64,000 bases of DNA from Haemophilus parahaemolyticus (lineage in GTDB: Bacteria > Pseudomonadota > Gammaproteobacteria > Enterobacterales > Pasteurellaceae), in contig NZ_MUXY01000022.1 of NCBI RefSeq assembly GCF_002015035.1, positions 24,629 to 88,628 on the forward strand, written 5' to 3'. The notes beneath the pieces are model-generated. The model searched no databases, was not told where the DNA came from, and saw nothing but the letters and a program-made list of their open reading frames with translations. Each line of letters begins with the position of its first letter. Within the stretch, counting starts at the first letter, position 1. Of this stretch, positions 18,821 through 30,200 are shown in pieces. Made by a program: the position numbers and the translations under genes.

Positions 18821-18841
18821 CGGTCGAAAAAGGAGAACAAA

Positions 18842-19687
18842 ATGCAAATCCATTTCAAAAACCAACAAAAATCTGACCGCTTGTTGGATTTAACTCGCCC
18901 GAATATTATGGGCATTTTGAATTTCACTCCTGATTCTTTTTCCGATTCGGGGAAATTTTTCTCGCTAGATAAAGCACTATTTCAAGTGGAAAAAATGCTC
19001 AATGATGGGGCAGACATTATCGACATCGGTGGCGAATCGACCCGTCCGAATGCAGAAACTGTAACCGTTTCGCAAGAAATTGAGCGAGTTGTACCGCTTG
19101 TTGAAGCCGTTAGAAATCGTTTTGATTGCTTGATTTCAGTAGATAGCTCAAAGGCAGAAGTATTCCGCGAGTCAGCAAAAGCAGGGGCGGATATTCTCAA
19201 TGATATTCGAGCCTTAACAGAACTCAATGCACTAGAGACCGCCGCAGAACTTGATTTACCTGTCTGCATTATGCATATGCAAGGCTCGCCGCAAACGATG
19301 CAACAAGCCCCGCATTATGAGGATGTCGTCGAAGAAGTAGCAGATTTTTTAAACCACCGCATTTTAGAATGTACGCTTGCAGGTATTCCGAAAGAGCATA
19401 TTATTTTAGATGTTGGCTTTGGATTTGGCAAAACTGTTGAACATAATTACCAATTATTGAAACATCTCAAAGCCTTTGTCGATTCTGGTTTCCCTGTGTT
19501 AGCAGGGCTTTCCAGAAAATCAATGATTGGGGCAATTACGGGCAAACCTGTGGATCAGCGCGTAATTGGCAGCGTAACGGGGGCATTACTCTCGGTTCAA
19601 AACGGAGCAAAAATTGTCCGCGTGCATGATGTTGCCGAAACGGCTGAAGCTTTGAGTATTTGGCAAGCGATGAATAGCGTAGAATAA
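18842..19687 (+). CDS. folP: Dihydropteroate synthase
   Basis: A 281-residue TIM-barrel enzyme that condenses p-aminobenzoate with dihydropterin pyrophosphate in folate synthesis. Signatures are GILNFTPDSFSD (residues 22-33), DIGGESTRPNA and GLSRKSMIG. It is the sulfonamide target. It sits 21 bases after rluC and 9 bases before the ArsC-like gene, so an operon rluC-folP-yffB-dapE is likely. Confidence 0.96.
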   Translation: MQIHFKNQQKSDRLLDLTRPNIMGILNFTPDSFSDSGKFFSLDKALFQVEKMLNDGADIIDIGGESTRPNAETVTVSQEIERVVPLVEAVRNRFDCLISVDSSKAEVFRESAKAGADILNDIRALTELNALETAAELDLPVCIMHMQGSPQTMQQAPHYEDVVEEVADFLNHRILECTLAGIPKEHIILDVGFGFGKTVEHNYQLLKHLKAFVDSGFPVLAGLSRKSMIGAITGKPVDQRVIGSVTGALLSVQNGAKIVRVHDVAETAEALSIWQAMNSVE

Positions 19688-19696
19688 GGAAGAAAA

Positions 19697-20044
19697 ATGA
19701 TTAAAGTATATGGTATTAAAAATTGTGACACCGTTAAGAAAGCGTTGAAATGGCTAGCGGATAACCAGATCCCACATCAATTATACGATTATCGCGTTGA
19801 TGGCTTAGATACCGCTTGGCTTGAACAAGCAGAACAAACCTTTGGTTGGGAAACGCTTGTAAATAAACGCTCGACGACTTGGCGTAACCTCGATCAAGCG
19901 GTTAAAAATAACTTAGATCGTGCAACTGCATTACAAGTTTTAACCGAGCAACCAACGCTTATCAAACGCCCGATTATTTTACAAGACAGCAAAGCATTGA
20001 TTGGGTTTAATGAAACAGAGTATAAAGTGGCTTTTGGGAAATAA
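19697..20044 (+). CDS. ArsC/Spx-family reductase-like protein (YffB type)
   Basis: A 115-residue thioredoxin-fold protein of the ArsC/Spx superfamily, most like YffB. The N-terminal YGIKNCDTVKKA carries the single active Cys. RPIILQD and the Gly-Phe pair near the C-terminus are typical. It is 3 bases from dapE, the same neighbour YffB has in E. coli. Function is not established; a glutathione-dependent thiol role is generally proposed. Confidence 0.85.
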   Translation: MIKVYGIKNCDTVKKALKWLADNQIPHQLYDYRVDGLDTAWLEQAEQTFGWETLVNKRSTTWRNLDQAVKNNLDRATALQVLTEQPTLIKRPIILQDSKALIGFNETEYKVAFGK

Positions 20045-20047
20045 AAA

Positions 20048-21187
20048 ATGAAACAACAAATCCTCTCTTTAGCACAACATTTAATTCAGCGCCCTTCCAT
20101 CAGCCCAAATGATGAAGGCTGCCAACAACTGATTGCAGAACGCTTGCAAGCGGTCGGATTTCAGATCGAATGGCTACCATTTGGCGACACGCTCAACTTA
20201 TGGGCAACGCATGGGAAAGATTCACCTTGTTTAGTCTTTGCAGGTCATACTGACGTAGTACCTGTGGGTGATGAAAATGCGTGGACTTACCCACCTTTCT
20301 CTGCTGAAATTGTGGATAACATTCTTTATGGACGCGGTGCTGCCGATATGAAAGGCTCACTCGCTGCCCTTGTAGTTGCCGCAGAAAATTTTGTGAAAAA
20401 TAACCCAAACCACGCTGGCAAAATCGCTTTACTCATCACCTCCGACGAAGAAGCTGCCGCCAAAGATGGCACAGTAAAAGTGGTTGAAACCTTAATGGCA
20501 TGCAATGAACCCATCCATTATGCTGTAGTGGGCGAACCTTCAAGCGGTAAAGTGCTGGGAGATGTAATTAAAAATGGTCGCCGCGGTTCAATCACTGCTG
20601 AGCTTTACATTGAAGGCGTGCAAGGACACGTTGCTTATCCACATCTTGCCGAAAACCCTGTGCATACTTCTCTAAGTTTCTTGACAGAACTCACCACGTA
20701 CCAATGGGACAACGGCAACGAATTCTTCCCACCAACCAGTCTGCAAATCGCCAACATCAAAGCAGGCACGGGCAGCAATAACGTGATCCCCGGGGAGCTT
20801 TATGTGCAATTTAACTTACGCTATTGCACGGAAGTAACCGATAAAGTCATTAAATCAAAAGTTTCCGAAATGTTGCAAAAACACAGTTTAAAACACCGAA
20901 TTAGCTGGAACTTGTCTGGAAAACCGTTTCTTGCAGGCAATGGAAAGTTAGTCCAAGCTGCCCAACAAGCGGTCAAAAATGTAACCAAGATTACACCTCG
21001 TTTAGACACCAGTGGCGGCACATCAGACGGACGTTTTATCGCCCTAATGGGTGCCGAAGTGGTGGAATTCGGCCCTCTCAATGCCACCATTCATAAAGTG
21101 AACGAGTGCGTAAATGTGGACGATTTAAGCAAATGTGGTGAAGTTTATTACCAAATTGCGGAAAAATTGTTGATTAAAGAATTGTAG
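20048..21187 (+). CDS. dapE: Succinyl-diaminopimelate desuccinylase
   Basis: A 379-residue M20 metallohydrolase that removes succinate from N-succinyl-LL-diaminopimelate in lysine and peptidoglycan precursor synthesis. Motifs are FAGHTDVVP (zinc His and Asp), [22 protein letters not shown] with the catalytic Glu, and GGTSDGRF. Length matches the family (375-380). Confidence 0.96.
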   Translation: MKQQILSLAQHLIQRPSISPNDEGCQQLIAERLQAVGFQIEWLPFGDTLNLWATHGKDSPCLVFAGHTDVVPVGDENAWTYPPFSAEIVDNILYGRGAADMKGSLAALVVAAENFVKNNPNHAGKIALLITSDEEAAAKDGTVKVVETLMACNEPIHYAVVGEPSSGKVLGDVIKNGRRGSITAELYIEGVQGHVAYPHLAENPVHTSLSFLTELTTYQWDNGNEFFPPTSLQIANIKAGTGSNNVIPGELYVQFNLRYCTEVTDKVIKSKVSEMLQKHSLKHRISWNLSGKPFLAGNGKLVQAAQQAVKNVTKITPRLDTSGGTSDGRFIALMGAEVVEFGPLNATIHKVNECVNVDDLSKCGEVYYQIAEKLLIKEL

Positions 21188-21260
21188 ATGCGTATTACAC
21201 TCGCCACTACTCGAAAAACAACATAGTTGCTACATTTTATCTAAACAAGCGGTCAAAAAA

Positions 21261-21953
21261 ATGCCAAACTTTGCAAACCTTACCGATATTCTCACGGGCA
21301 AAAACCGTGAGCATTTAATTGCATTGCCGAATGCACTATCGGACAAACACGCCTTGCAACCAGAAGCGGTAAAAGCTTTTTTAGCATTACAGCAAGCTGC
21401 CAAAAATGCAGGCTTTAATTTACAACCTGCCAGCACGTTCCGTGATTTTGAACGCCAGAAACTGATTTGGAACGCCAAATTTAATGGCGAGCGTAAAGTA
21501 CACGATGATAAAGGCAATGCGATTGAGCTGGAAGGCTTGAGCGATTGGCAAAAATGCCAAGCTATTTTACGCTGGTCTGCTGTACCAGGTGCGAGCCGCC
21601 ATCACTGGGGAACAGAGATCGATTTCTTCGATCCTGAGATGCTGCCTGTGGGCAAAAAATTGATGCTTGAACCTTGGGAATACCAGACAGGCGGTTACTT
21701 CCAGCGTTTAACCAACTGGTTGTTGGCAAATGCTGAAACGTTTGGTTTTTACTTCCCCTTTATGCCTGAAAACAACGAAGGTAAGCTCATTGGCGTTGAG
21801 CCTTGGCATATCAGTTATTTCCCTATTGCGGAGCTTTATCAACAACAATTTGCTACAAACCACCTAACACAAGCCTGGGAAACGGAAGAGGTTGCAGGTA
21901 AAGAAGCACTTATCGCCCATTTTGACACGCTTTTTAAAGATTATATTTTGTAA
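21261..21953 (+). CDS. M15-family D-alanyl-D-alanine carboxypeptidase-like protein
   Basis: A 230-residue VanY/M15B-type zinc peptidase. The metal motif [11 protein letters not shown] gives His and Asp ligands, and EPWHISY gives the catalytic Glu-Pro-Trp-His. STFRDFERQ is the conserved N-terminal arginine region. No signal peptide is seen, so it may act in the cytoplasm or lack a recognised leader. It overlaps rsmJ by one base. A USS lies just before its start. Confidence 0.82.
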   Translation: MPNFANLTDILTGKNREHLIALPNALSDKHALQPEAVKAFLALQQAAKNAGFNLQPASTFRDFERQKLIWNAKFNGERKVHDDKGNAIELEGLSDWQKCQAILRWSAVPGASRHHWGTEIDFFDPEMLPVGKKLMLEPWEYQTGGYFQRLTNWLLANAETFGFYFPFMPENNEGKLIGVEPWHISYFPIAELYQQQFATNHLTQAWETEEVAGKEALIAHFDTLFKDYIL

Positions 21954-22711
21954 TGACAATTCAATTGATTAACGAAAATGGCGATGAAAACGCCTTCCAA
22001 GCCATTTGTGAAAAATGGCAACTACGCCACAATCCAGATGCTATTTTAGCTCTAGTACAAACACCCGAACGCTTGGAATTACGCAAATTAGACGAACCAA
22101 AATTGGGTGCAATTGCGGTTAATTTTGTGGATGGCACGATGGCACATCGCCGTAAATTTGGCGGTGGACGAGGCGAAGCAGTAGCGAAAGCAGTCGGCAT
22201 TAAAGGTAGCTACTTACCCACCGTAATTGATGCAACCGCAGGGCTTGGGCGCGATGCGTTTGTATTGGCGGCAATTGGCTGTAAAGTGCAATTGATTGAG
22301 CGCAACCCCGTGGTTTCCGCCTTACTGGAAGATGGCTTAAAGCGGGCTTATCAAGATCCTGAAATTGGCGAATTTATGCAATCAAGGATGATTTTATTGC
22401 CATTTCATACCATTAGTGAATATGCTACTGCGAATGAAGCACCAGTTGATGTGGTCTATTTCGATCCGATGTTTCCACATAAACAAAAAAGTGCGTTGGT
22501 CAAAAAAGAGATGCGCGTATTCCAACATTTAGTGGGTGCAGATTTAGATTCGGATGATTTTTTCCAACCAGCGAAACAAGTGGCTCGCAAACGCGTGGTA
22601 GTCAAACGCCCTGATTATGCTCCGTTTATTGCTGAACAAAAACCTGATTTTAGCCAAATGACCAAAAATCACCGATTTGATGTGTATTTGTCGCATTTGC
22701 TTCATATTTAA
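21953..22711 (+). CDS. rsmJ: 16S rRNA (guanine1516-N2)-methyltransferase
   Basis: A 252-residue SAM-dependent methyltransferase of the RsmJ (YhiQ) family. The SAM motif is [14 protein letters not shown], the catalytic motif YFDPMFPHK, and [13 protein letters not shown] is a family signature before the SAM domain. The start codon overlaps the upstream stop (TAATG). Confidence 0.93.
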   Translation: MTIQLINENGDENAFQAICEKWQLRHNPDAILALVQTPERLELRKLDEPKLGAIAVNFVDGTMAHRRKFGGGRGEAVAKAVGIKGSYLPTVIDATAGLGRDAFVLAAIGCKVQLIERNPVVSALLEDGLKRAYQDPEIGEFMQSRMILLPFHTISEYATANEAPVDVVYFDPMFPHKQKSALVKKEMRVFQHLVGADLDSDDFFQPAKQVARKRVVVKRPDYAPFIAEQKPDFSQMTKNHRFDVYLSHLLHI

Positions 22712-22763
22712 ACGGAAAATTCAGCAAATGTAACAAAAATTTACAAAACTTTTAAAACTGAAC

Positions 22764-22782
22764 TTGCCTAATTGATAGGCAA
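22764..22782 (+). terminator. Stem-loop after rsmJ
   Basis: TTGCCTA / TAGGCAA stem with a 5-base loop, 52 bases past the rsmJ stop. TATTTTTC follows about 10 bases later. Confidence 0.45.
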
Positions 22783-22842
22783 ACGGGCTATTTTTCAGTA
22801 AAATTTAGCACAATATTTTTTAATTTAAGGTTCAAAGAAAAG

Positions 22843-23664
22843 ATGTCTCGACAATCTATGGCTCGCTCAAAAAGATCGAAAGGAATGCGCGTTTCCACCA
22901 TATTATCGCTGGCTATCATTATTTTGTTAGCACTTGGACTGGGCTTATGGTTGATGAAAGAAAATGCACCAGCCCCTAATTCTCCGATTCCACAAATTGC
23001 ACAACCCTTGCCACAAGGCACAACATTGCCTAGTCGCCCTGAGGAAGTGTATAGCTACATTCGCGATTTAGAAACCCGTGAGGTGATTACCTATCCAAAC
23101 AAAGGACAGCCAAAATCAGCTCAGCTTTCGAAAGAGCAACTGGCACAATTAGAAGAAAAACGTAAACAGGAAGAAGCAGCTCGCCTTGCAGCAGAACCCA
23201 TTGAGCCAGAAGTCGCAAGAGAGCAACCAGCAGTACCATCCGATGCTGAAATCGCAGCTCAAAAAGCACGCGAGCAAAAACTTGCTGAAGAAAAACGTAA
23301 ACAAGCAGAGTTAAAAAAACAGCAAGAATTAGCTGCGAAAAAAGCGGAAGCAGAAAAAGCAAAAGCGAAAGTAGAGCCAACAAAAACAGAGCAAGCTAAA
23401 GTAATATCTGCAAAATCGGAAGAAAAACCGACCGCTTCTCACCCCAAACCTGGTAGTTTTGGACTTCAATGCGGTGCATTCAAAAACAAAGCACAAGCCG
23501 AAAATATGCAAGCCCGCCTTGCTATGGCAGGTTTCAACGCCCGTATTGTTAGCGGGGCAGATTGGAACCGCGTATTTGTCGGTCCTGTCGGGAATCGTTC
23601 AGCAGCTGCAACTGCCCAATCTAATGCAAGAAGTGTGGCAGAATGCGTGATTGTAGCGATGTAA
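22843..23664 (+). CDS. ftsN: FtsN-like SPOR-domain cell division protein
   Basis: A 273-residue bitopic protein. A short basic cytoplasmic tail is followed by one transmembrane segment (about residues 20-40) and a long Glu/Lys/Ala/Gln-rich linker. The C-terminal SPOR domain (QCGAFKNKAQAENMQARL to VGPVGNRSAA) binds denuded septal glycan. This is the FtsN architecture, and the division role follows from it. Other SPOR proteins (DedD, DamX) are alternatives but have different anchors or lengths. Confidence 0.75.
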   Translation: MSRQSMARSKRSKGMRVSTILSLAIIILLALGLGLWLMKENAPAPNSPIPQIAQPLPQGTTLPSRPEEVYSYIRDLETREVITYPNKGQPKSAQLSKEQLAQLEEKRKQEEAARLAAEPIEPEVAREQPAVPSDAEIAAQKAREQKLAEEKRKQAELKKQQELAAKKAEAEKAKAKVEPTKTEQAKVISAKSEEKPTASHPKPGSFGLQCGAFKNKAQAENMQARLAMAGFNARIVSGADWNRVFVGPVGNRSAAATAQSNARSVAECVIVAM

Positions 23665-23675
23665 TAAAATCAATA

Positions 23676-23704
23676 CTTGTAGATGTTTATAATACATCTA
23701 CAAG
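23676..23704 (-). terminator. Intergenic terminator hairpin
   Basis: CTTGTAGATG / CATCTACAAG, a perfect 10-base stem with a 9-base loop between convergent genes. The T-rich flank favours the minus-strand lipoprotein gene. Confidence 0.65.
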
Positions 23705-23710
23705 CTCTAA

Positions 23711-24190
23711 TCAGCCTTCCTTACAATTCAACCAAGCTGTTCGTTGCCCTTGATAGATTTTGTAGTAAGTGGAACCGTGTTGACGAGCTACAAGCTCAAC
23801 TGGGCCCCCTTCAATTGGGTAATATGAACGATAAATAACCTCAAAACGCGTACCTCGAGCATTCAATTCCCTATTCTGAATATGATCGAACGGCACAGCT
23901 TTTCCACCGTTTAGCTGAAAATAGATACCAAAATTTTCTTTTTTTCGACTCTCTCGTGAAAGCGGGAAATAATTAGTCAGCGATGCCCGTTCACCTGTCA
24001 TGACATTCTTACAAACATAGTAATAGCGTTTGTAATCTTTTAGATTATTCAATTCCGACTGTGTAATATCTTCTTTTAGAAATCTTGCTTGTACAGATTT
24101 TTTGGGCTGTTGCTTGTTAGGCATTGTAGTACAAGCAAAAAGTGTGACCAAGGTAATACCAACAAGGATAAATTTGGATTTTTTGAGCAT
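23711..24190 (-). CDS. Putative lipoprotein
   Basis: I start it at 24190 (MLKKSKFILVG), because a lipobox LFAC with Cys20 then follows a good signal peptide. The longer frame to 24277 adds an unlikely hydrophobic run. The mature 140 residues contain two cysteines, in YYYVCKN and WLNCKEG, that could form one disulfide, and a KAVPFDHIQNREL segment. I do not recognise a named family. The pattern is loosely like small lysozyme-inhibitor lipoproteins, without enough evidence to call one. Confidence 0.7.
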   Translation of the reverse strand: MLKKSKFILVGITLVTLFACTTMPNKQQPKKSVQARFLKEDITQSELNNLKDYKRYYYVCKNVMTGERASLTNYFPLSRESRKKENFGIYFQLNGGKAVPFDHIQNRELNARGTRFEVIYRSYYPIEGGPVELVARQHGSTYYKIYQGQRTAWLNCKEG

Positions 24191-24267
24191 AATTATTCTT
24201 AGGAAAATAGAAAGGTAGCTATCATAGCGTAAATAAAGAATAGTGAAAATAACGATCCTTTGTATTA

Positions 24268-24297
24268 AAAGGCACAAATCTAAATGCCTGTGCCTTT
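24268..24297 (-). terminator. Terminator after ptrA
   Basis: AAAGGCACA / TGTGCCTTT stem, 12-base loop, with a TTTTAAT tail on the minus strand, 7 bases past the ptrA stop. Confidence 0.75.
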
Positions 24298-24303
24298 AGC
24301 ATC

Positions 24304-27258
24304 TTAATAAAACTTCACTTCAAATGCTTTCTGAAGTTCTTCAACATTCTCCACTTTCTCAAACCCCTGTGGTGAAATCGCATCAGCGGCTTTTACTTTC
24401 GTGCCCAATGCCTGGCTGATGAAGACCAAACCTTGTTGCTCAATCACCGCGTTTTGATAGAATTCCAGAATGTCATTTTTCGTCAGATTTTTCACCGCTT
24501 GCATCAACTTCTCTTTACGATCGAATAGCTGATTGCCTCGTGCATAATCAAAACTAAAGTTTTCAAATTCTTGTGAAAGCGACTCAGGCTTTCTTTCCAA
24601 TTTATTTAATAAACTCTCTTTGAACTTATCAAATTCAGACTCACTTAAAACGGTCAATTTTTGCAAACTTTCTGCAAAAAAGCGTTCATTATGTTGCATA
24701 ATCCCTTTCGGGCTCGTATTTGGACTTTGCACCATAAAACGAATACCTGATGTTTTGCCTACTTTCGCTTGAGTTGCATACACTACATAGCCTAATTGTT
24801 TATTAGTGCGTAAATCATCAAAATACCAGCGAGAAATAATATCTTTCAGCAACATTGCTCGCACTTCGCCTGCCAACTCATCATAGCCTTTTGCCATATA
24901 AGCAATCAAGAGTGCATTATCTTCATTTGGTACAAATTTAATTGCATTTAATTTTTTTGTGCTTTGGTTAATATCTAAATAGCGATATTTAGCTAATTTA
25001 CTATTATTATTTTTAGCTGTTTTTTCTAACTCAGAAATAATATTTTTAACTTGATTATCAGTGAAATTACCTACAGATAAAGCCCGCACACTCGTAGCTT
25101 TCGATAATAATTTCTCTCGAATAGATTGAATATCTTTTAACGTAATTTTGTCGATCATCTCACGCTGTTTATCCTCTTCAAAATAAGGATAACTAGAGAA
25201 ATTTACAAAGATTTCATTTGCTTGATTTAAGCTATTCGCTTTACGTTTTCCATCTAAGGCTTCAATTAAACGCTGTTTCGCTTGTACTAAATATTTTTCA
25301 TTTAATTCAAATTGGCTAAATTGTTGCATTTTATCTTGCATTAACTGAGCCAAATGCTGTGTATAACCTTCTGCCCGCAATGAAAAACCATTTTCGATTA
25401 ACGATAAGCCAGCCTCCATCCCTGCTACAGAAGATTGGAAATCCACTTTTGCTTGAGCTAATTCATTCATATAACTCAAAATTGTCGCACTGATGCTTTC
25501 TTTTAAGCTATGTGTTCTTGGCGTAATTGAGAAATTAACAGCAATACGAGCCTTCGGATCATGAGAAAAATATTGGCTTGACATTGCATAAAGTTGTGTC
25601 CCTTTTTCTTCCTCAATCAATTTCGGCGAAGTTCTTTTATCTTCTTTAATTAAAGAAAAGTCAGTAGTGAAATAAGGATTTAATTCAGGTAATTTGATTT
25701 CAGGGTTTTTACTGAAATCTAGCCATGCTTCTTTCTGTTCATCACTTATTTTTTCAATAGAGAAACCCGCTTCAAAATAGGGCGATTTCTTATCAGTTTT
25801 TACATCATCGCTAACCAATAAAATACGTGCATTATCGATATTCATTTCAGATAATTTTTCTTCAATCGCTTTTTTATCCATATTTTTAACCAGATAATCC
25901 GCATCTAAAATATTTTCTAAAGGATAAAATAGCATTTGTTCTGCGAGAGCTTCAATATAATTCCCGTTTTTTTCGACTTGTAAATGAGCAAATTCTTGTT
26001 TTAGACTCTCACGTACTTCATTAAAATAATTTTCTTGAATACCTTGTTTTTTTACTTGATCTATTTGTTGGAAAATAAGAGAAATAATATTTTCTTTTTC
26101 TTTTAATCCTTTTTCAGTTAATGCAACATAAAAGGTAAAACTACCACGATTACGACTTATATTTGCTGTTGCTTGAGCAGAAATTCCACTATCTGATAAA
26201 CCTTGCTTAATTAAATAATCTGATAAAGTGCCATCAGTATTATTATTAAAAATATAGGCTAAATATTCTCCTGTTTTATTTGCAAATTTGTCTTCATCAT
26301 TTTGCATATCAAATGAAATAGCTAACATTTTCATTGGTCGAATAGGCTTATAAGAGATAAGTACACTCTTATCTTCATCTCTCAAAAGTGGAACATCTAT
26401 TTTCGGGGCAACTAAATGTTTATTTTCTACTTTACCCAATGTTTTATCTGCTAATTTTGCTAATTTTTCAATCGGTTGATTAGAATATAAAACCACTTTC
26501 ATCAAATTTGCAGAATAATTTTTATGATAAAACTTCTCTAATTCTGTTTGTAATAAACTATTTGGTTTATCTGAAAGTGTTTCTTTATTTCCCACAGTGA
26601 ATTTTGTAATTGGATGTGCAGGGTTAGAAGTAGCTAAATTAACGCTATTTAATAAATGTCCATCACTTGATTTTGCACGCACCATTTCAGCATTCACTGC
26701 ATTCACTTCTTTTTCCGCATTTTCCTTAGAAAGCAGTGGAAATGCGAGCGTATCAGCAAAGCGAGTAACTGCTTCATCGAATGCATCGTTATTTACTTCC
26801 AAATAATAAGCGGTACGATAAGCTGTAGTTGAGGCATTATTATAGCCCCCGTTTTTGTTTAAAAAGTTATCTAAACTATTGATTTCTGGGAAGTTTTTTG
26901 ATCCCATCAAGATCATATGTTCTAAATAATGTGCTAAACCTTGTTGAGAAATCGGATCTTCCATCGAACCGATGGGAATTGCCATTGATATTAGGGACTT
27001 ATTCGCCTTTTCATCCGAAATCAATAATACCGTCATCCCATTATCTAATTTAATACCTTGGTAAATAGCTTTATCATTCGGGCTTTTATTGATTTGGCTT
27101 TTAATCAACTCAAAGCCTAAATTAGCTTGAGTTTTTTCTTGAATAATAGCACTCAAATTTTGCTTATTTTCTGCAAATGCAATTGGTATCACATTCAGTG
27201 CCAAAAATGTAGAAAGAATAGCATAACGAATAGCGTGATTTAATCGTGTTTTCTTCAT
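24304..27258 (-). CDS. ptrA: Protease III (pitrilysin), periplasmic M16 metalloprotease
   Basis: A 984-residue M16 peptidase with an N-terminal signal peptide (cleavage near AFA-EN). The inverted zinc motif HYLEH occurs near residue 105, with the third ligand Glu about 75 residues later (EKEVNAVNAE). The C-terminal inactive half carries the LGYVVY motif. It degrades small peptides in the periplasm. It lies 11 bases after recC, as in enterics, but recB does not follow. Confidence 0.94.
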   Translation of the reverse strand: MKKTRLNHAIRYAILSTFLALNVIPIAFAENKQNLSAIIQEKTQANLGFELIKSQINKSPNDKAIYQGIKLDNGMTVLLISDEKANKSLISMAIPIGSMEDPISQQGLAHYLEHMILMGSKNFPEINSLDNFLNKNGGYNNASTTAYRTAYYLEVNNDAFDEAVTRFADTLAFPLLSKENAEKEVNAVNAEMVRAKSSDGHLLNSVNLATSNPAHPITKFTVGNKETLSDKPNSLLQTELEKFYHKNYSANLMKVVLYSNQPIEKLAKLADKTLGKVENKHLVAPKIDVPLLRDEDKSVLISYKPIRPMKMLAISFDMQNDEDKFANKTGEYLAYIFNNNTDGTLSDYLIKQGLSDSGISAQATANISRNRGSFTFYVALTEKGLKEKENIISLIFQQIDQVKKQGIQENYFNEVRESLKQEFAHLQVEKNGNYIEALAEQMLFYPLENILDADYLVKNMDKKAIEEKLSEMNIDNARILLVSDDVKTDKKSPYFEAGFSIEKISDEQKEAWLDFSKNPEIKLPELNPYFTTDFSLIKEDKRTSPKLIEEEKGTQLYAMSSQYFSHDPKARIAVNFSITPRTHSLKESISATILSYMNELAQAKVDFQSSVAGMEAGLSLIENGFSLRAEGYTQHLAQLMQDKMQQFSQFELNEKYLVQAKQRLIEALDGKRKANSLNQANEIFVNFSSYPYFEEDKQREMIDKITLKDIQSIREKLLSKATSVRALSVGNFTDNQVKNIISELEKTAKNNNSKLAKYRYLDINQSTKKLNAIKFVPNEDNALLIAYMAKGYDELAGEVRAMLLKDIISRWYFDDLRTNKQLGYVVYATQAKVGKTSGIRFMVQSPNTSPKGIMQHNERFFAESLQKLTVLSESEFDKFKESLLNKLERKPESLSQEFENFSFDYARGNQLFDRKEKLMQAVKNLTKNDILEFYQNAVIEQQGLVFISQALGTKVKAADAISPQGFEKVENVEELQKAFEVKFY

Positions 27259-27269
27259 ATTTATTTTTA

Positions 27270-30200
27270 TTATCCTTTATTTTTAGATTTTTGCATTAAA
27301 TCAAACCAATCTAATGTCGTTTGGTGAATATGAGCATAATCTAATTTTTCACTTTGATTAAGAATACGTTGTAAATAGATATTCTCATCATTATAACTTT
27401 CTGCAATTTCAATCAGTTTATTTTCACAATCTTTTTCGATATTTTCAGAAATATTGTCAAAGTAATTATCTAAACTTGAGGTAATTGCCAACTCAAATGT
27501 AACAAAACTGCGTAGATAAGCGGAAACATAGATTTCAAGCTGTGCCTTAGCTTGTTCTTTTTCTATTTTATTAAAACCGAGCTGAGCTAACGCTTTGTTA
27601 TTTAAATAATAGAAAACAGGTGAGTTTTCTTTTCCTGATAAAATTGAGACAAGATAATAAATCCAAAGTTTAATCACATCTTTATCTCGCAAACTACCCG
27701 TTCGCCATAACACAATACCATTACCAAATTGATGCGGAATATTGCCAACAAGTTCGGTTTGATCGAACGTTAAATTAATTTCAAGCACTTGACTATCTTG
27801 ATTTAAATAACCAGCCAATTCTGAACGCATATTCTCAATGCGAGAATTTAATTCTTCTTTTTTTAATTTACCAAAATTCAGCACTAGCGAATTCCCTTTT
27901 AGATCTTCTTTTTCAAAGAAATTCTCTAGCTCTTCATCTTTGATATTTAATAGTTCATCTAATAGAGTGTATTCATCTAAACGAGAAAGTGAAAAATGTT
28001 CAGTTTCTTCAATACTCTCTTCGCTTGAGCTAAAATTCACGCCTAATCGATGAGTAAAAAAATAACGAACAGGTGATTGAATAAAGCTAATTAGATCGTC
28101 TAATTCAATATATTTTGGCAACTCTACTTCATTAATAATTTGTTCTGAGATAAACTCTTTAACTCCATTACTATTCTGTACTAACGGCAACCACTCTTTA
28201 TCATAAGAAAAATAATTTTCTTTAAAATTATTTGGACTAAATACCGTAATAGGATGGTTTTGAATAAGTTGTGCTTTTTCTTCTAAATCAGAGTGCTCAA
28301 TTAAATAGTCCATTAATTGCGAAACTAATATCGATGGAAAATACTCTTTATTATTGACTAATGATTGACCAATATAACTAATATAAAAAATCTCTTGAGC
28401 AGAGAGCAATGCTTCTAAGAATAAATAACGGTCATCATCTCGTCTTGCTCGGTCACCTTTTTGTGGATGATATTGCATTAAATCAAAACTATTGATTTGT
28501 TGCTGTCTTGGAAAATCTGCTTCATTCATTCCCAATAAACAAACTACTTTAAATGGAATAGCTCGCATTGGTAATAAAGTACAGAAATTCACTTTTCCTG
28601 CTAAAAATTGTAGATGGCTTTTTTGATAATTTAATTTCTCTTTAAAAATTGAGCTAATAATATCAATCGAAATAGTCTGATTATATTTTGTTTGTTCAAT
28701 TAGTGAATAGCATTTTTCAATTTCTTCAAAGATCAATAATAATGCGTTAGTCGTCGTTTCATTTTCTTGATAGAAATGATTGACTATATATTCCAGCATT
28801 TCTTTCCATTTATCAATAGTATGACTTTCCTGTAAAAAATTCGCCCAAGCTGTTAATTTCTCAATAAAATCTGCTAAATAACCCACTTGTTCTGAAATCA
28901 AGCCATAACTCTCATTAAAAGCAATCGTATTCTGCCAAATACCGCTCTCTTCTTTTAAGCTTGTACCAAGCAGTAAGCGATTTAAACCATTTTCCCAAGA
29001 ATTATAATTATCCCATTGTTCATCTTTCTGAATGGTAAGTTCTGCACGAATACCGCTTGCTTTAATCCAATTTCTTAATAAAACAATATCGTTTTCACGT
29101 AAATTAAATTTCTCACCTATTGCCTTAACGTCTAATAGATCTAATATTTCTTCTGCACTAAAACGGCTCTCTTTCATTGAAAGCAGATAAATAAAGCTAG
29201 AAAGAATAGGATCAACTTCACTGATTTTTTGGTCTGAAATTGTAAATGGGATATAACGTTTATCTCTTATGCCTTTTTCATCTTTTTTATCATAACGAGA
29301 AAATACAGCTTGAATATAAGGGGCATATTGCTCAATATTCGGTGACATCACAATAATATCTTTTGCCGAGAGTGTTTTATTTTGTTCAAAAATATGAAGC
29401 AATTGATTATGTAAAATTTCAACTTCTCGTAAGATACTATGTACTGAATGAATTTGAATCGAATGATCTTGTTTGAAATCTAAATCAAGTTCGTTATGAT
29501 ATTCTAAAATCGCTTGCTTAATTTGGCTTAAATTATGGGCTTCAAAAGGTGGAATAAAACCTTCTATCACATCATGTTCTTCTTCCACTAATTGTGCTAA
29601 AAAATCTCGCCCTTGTTTACCCCAAATTGCGAGTAGTTGATTACCTTGTTGTGCTAATAATGCATCAATATCTTCTTGAGAGAGTTGTTGTTTTAATGCA
29701 AGTTTTTCTAATACGCTATCTTCAATACTATCACCCCAATATTTTTCACTGGGGTTTAAAAAGAATAAATGAATATCACAATGCTCACTTAATTTTCTTA
29801 ATACAGCAAGCTGAGACGGTGGAAGTGAAGAAATACCAAAAACAAAAATACGTTTAGGCAATCTTTGTTGTTCTTCTTCAGTCAAATTATCTAATTTTTC
29901 AAAATATAAATTTTGTAAATAGGCACGATGTGAAGTAGTAAATAAAAGCTCATCGTAATCTTTCTTAGTATCTTCAATCAATAAATTCCATAGAATACTT
30001 TGCCAAAGTACATTTTCGGCAATATCTTCTTCATTTTTGATTTTATTAGAAAAATGATGTTTAATTTCATCAATAACTAATTTTTGATTATTCTTTTCCC
30101 AGGAAACTAACCAATGTGGACGATAAACTAAATATTGGTCGAAAAGATCAGCAATTTTATTGGCTAATTGATAAAGGCGCAAATCCGAACCCTCTTTTTC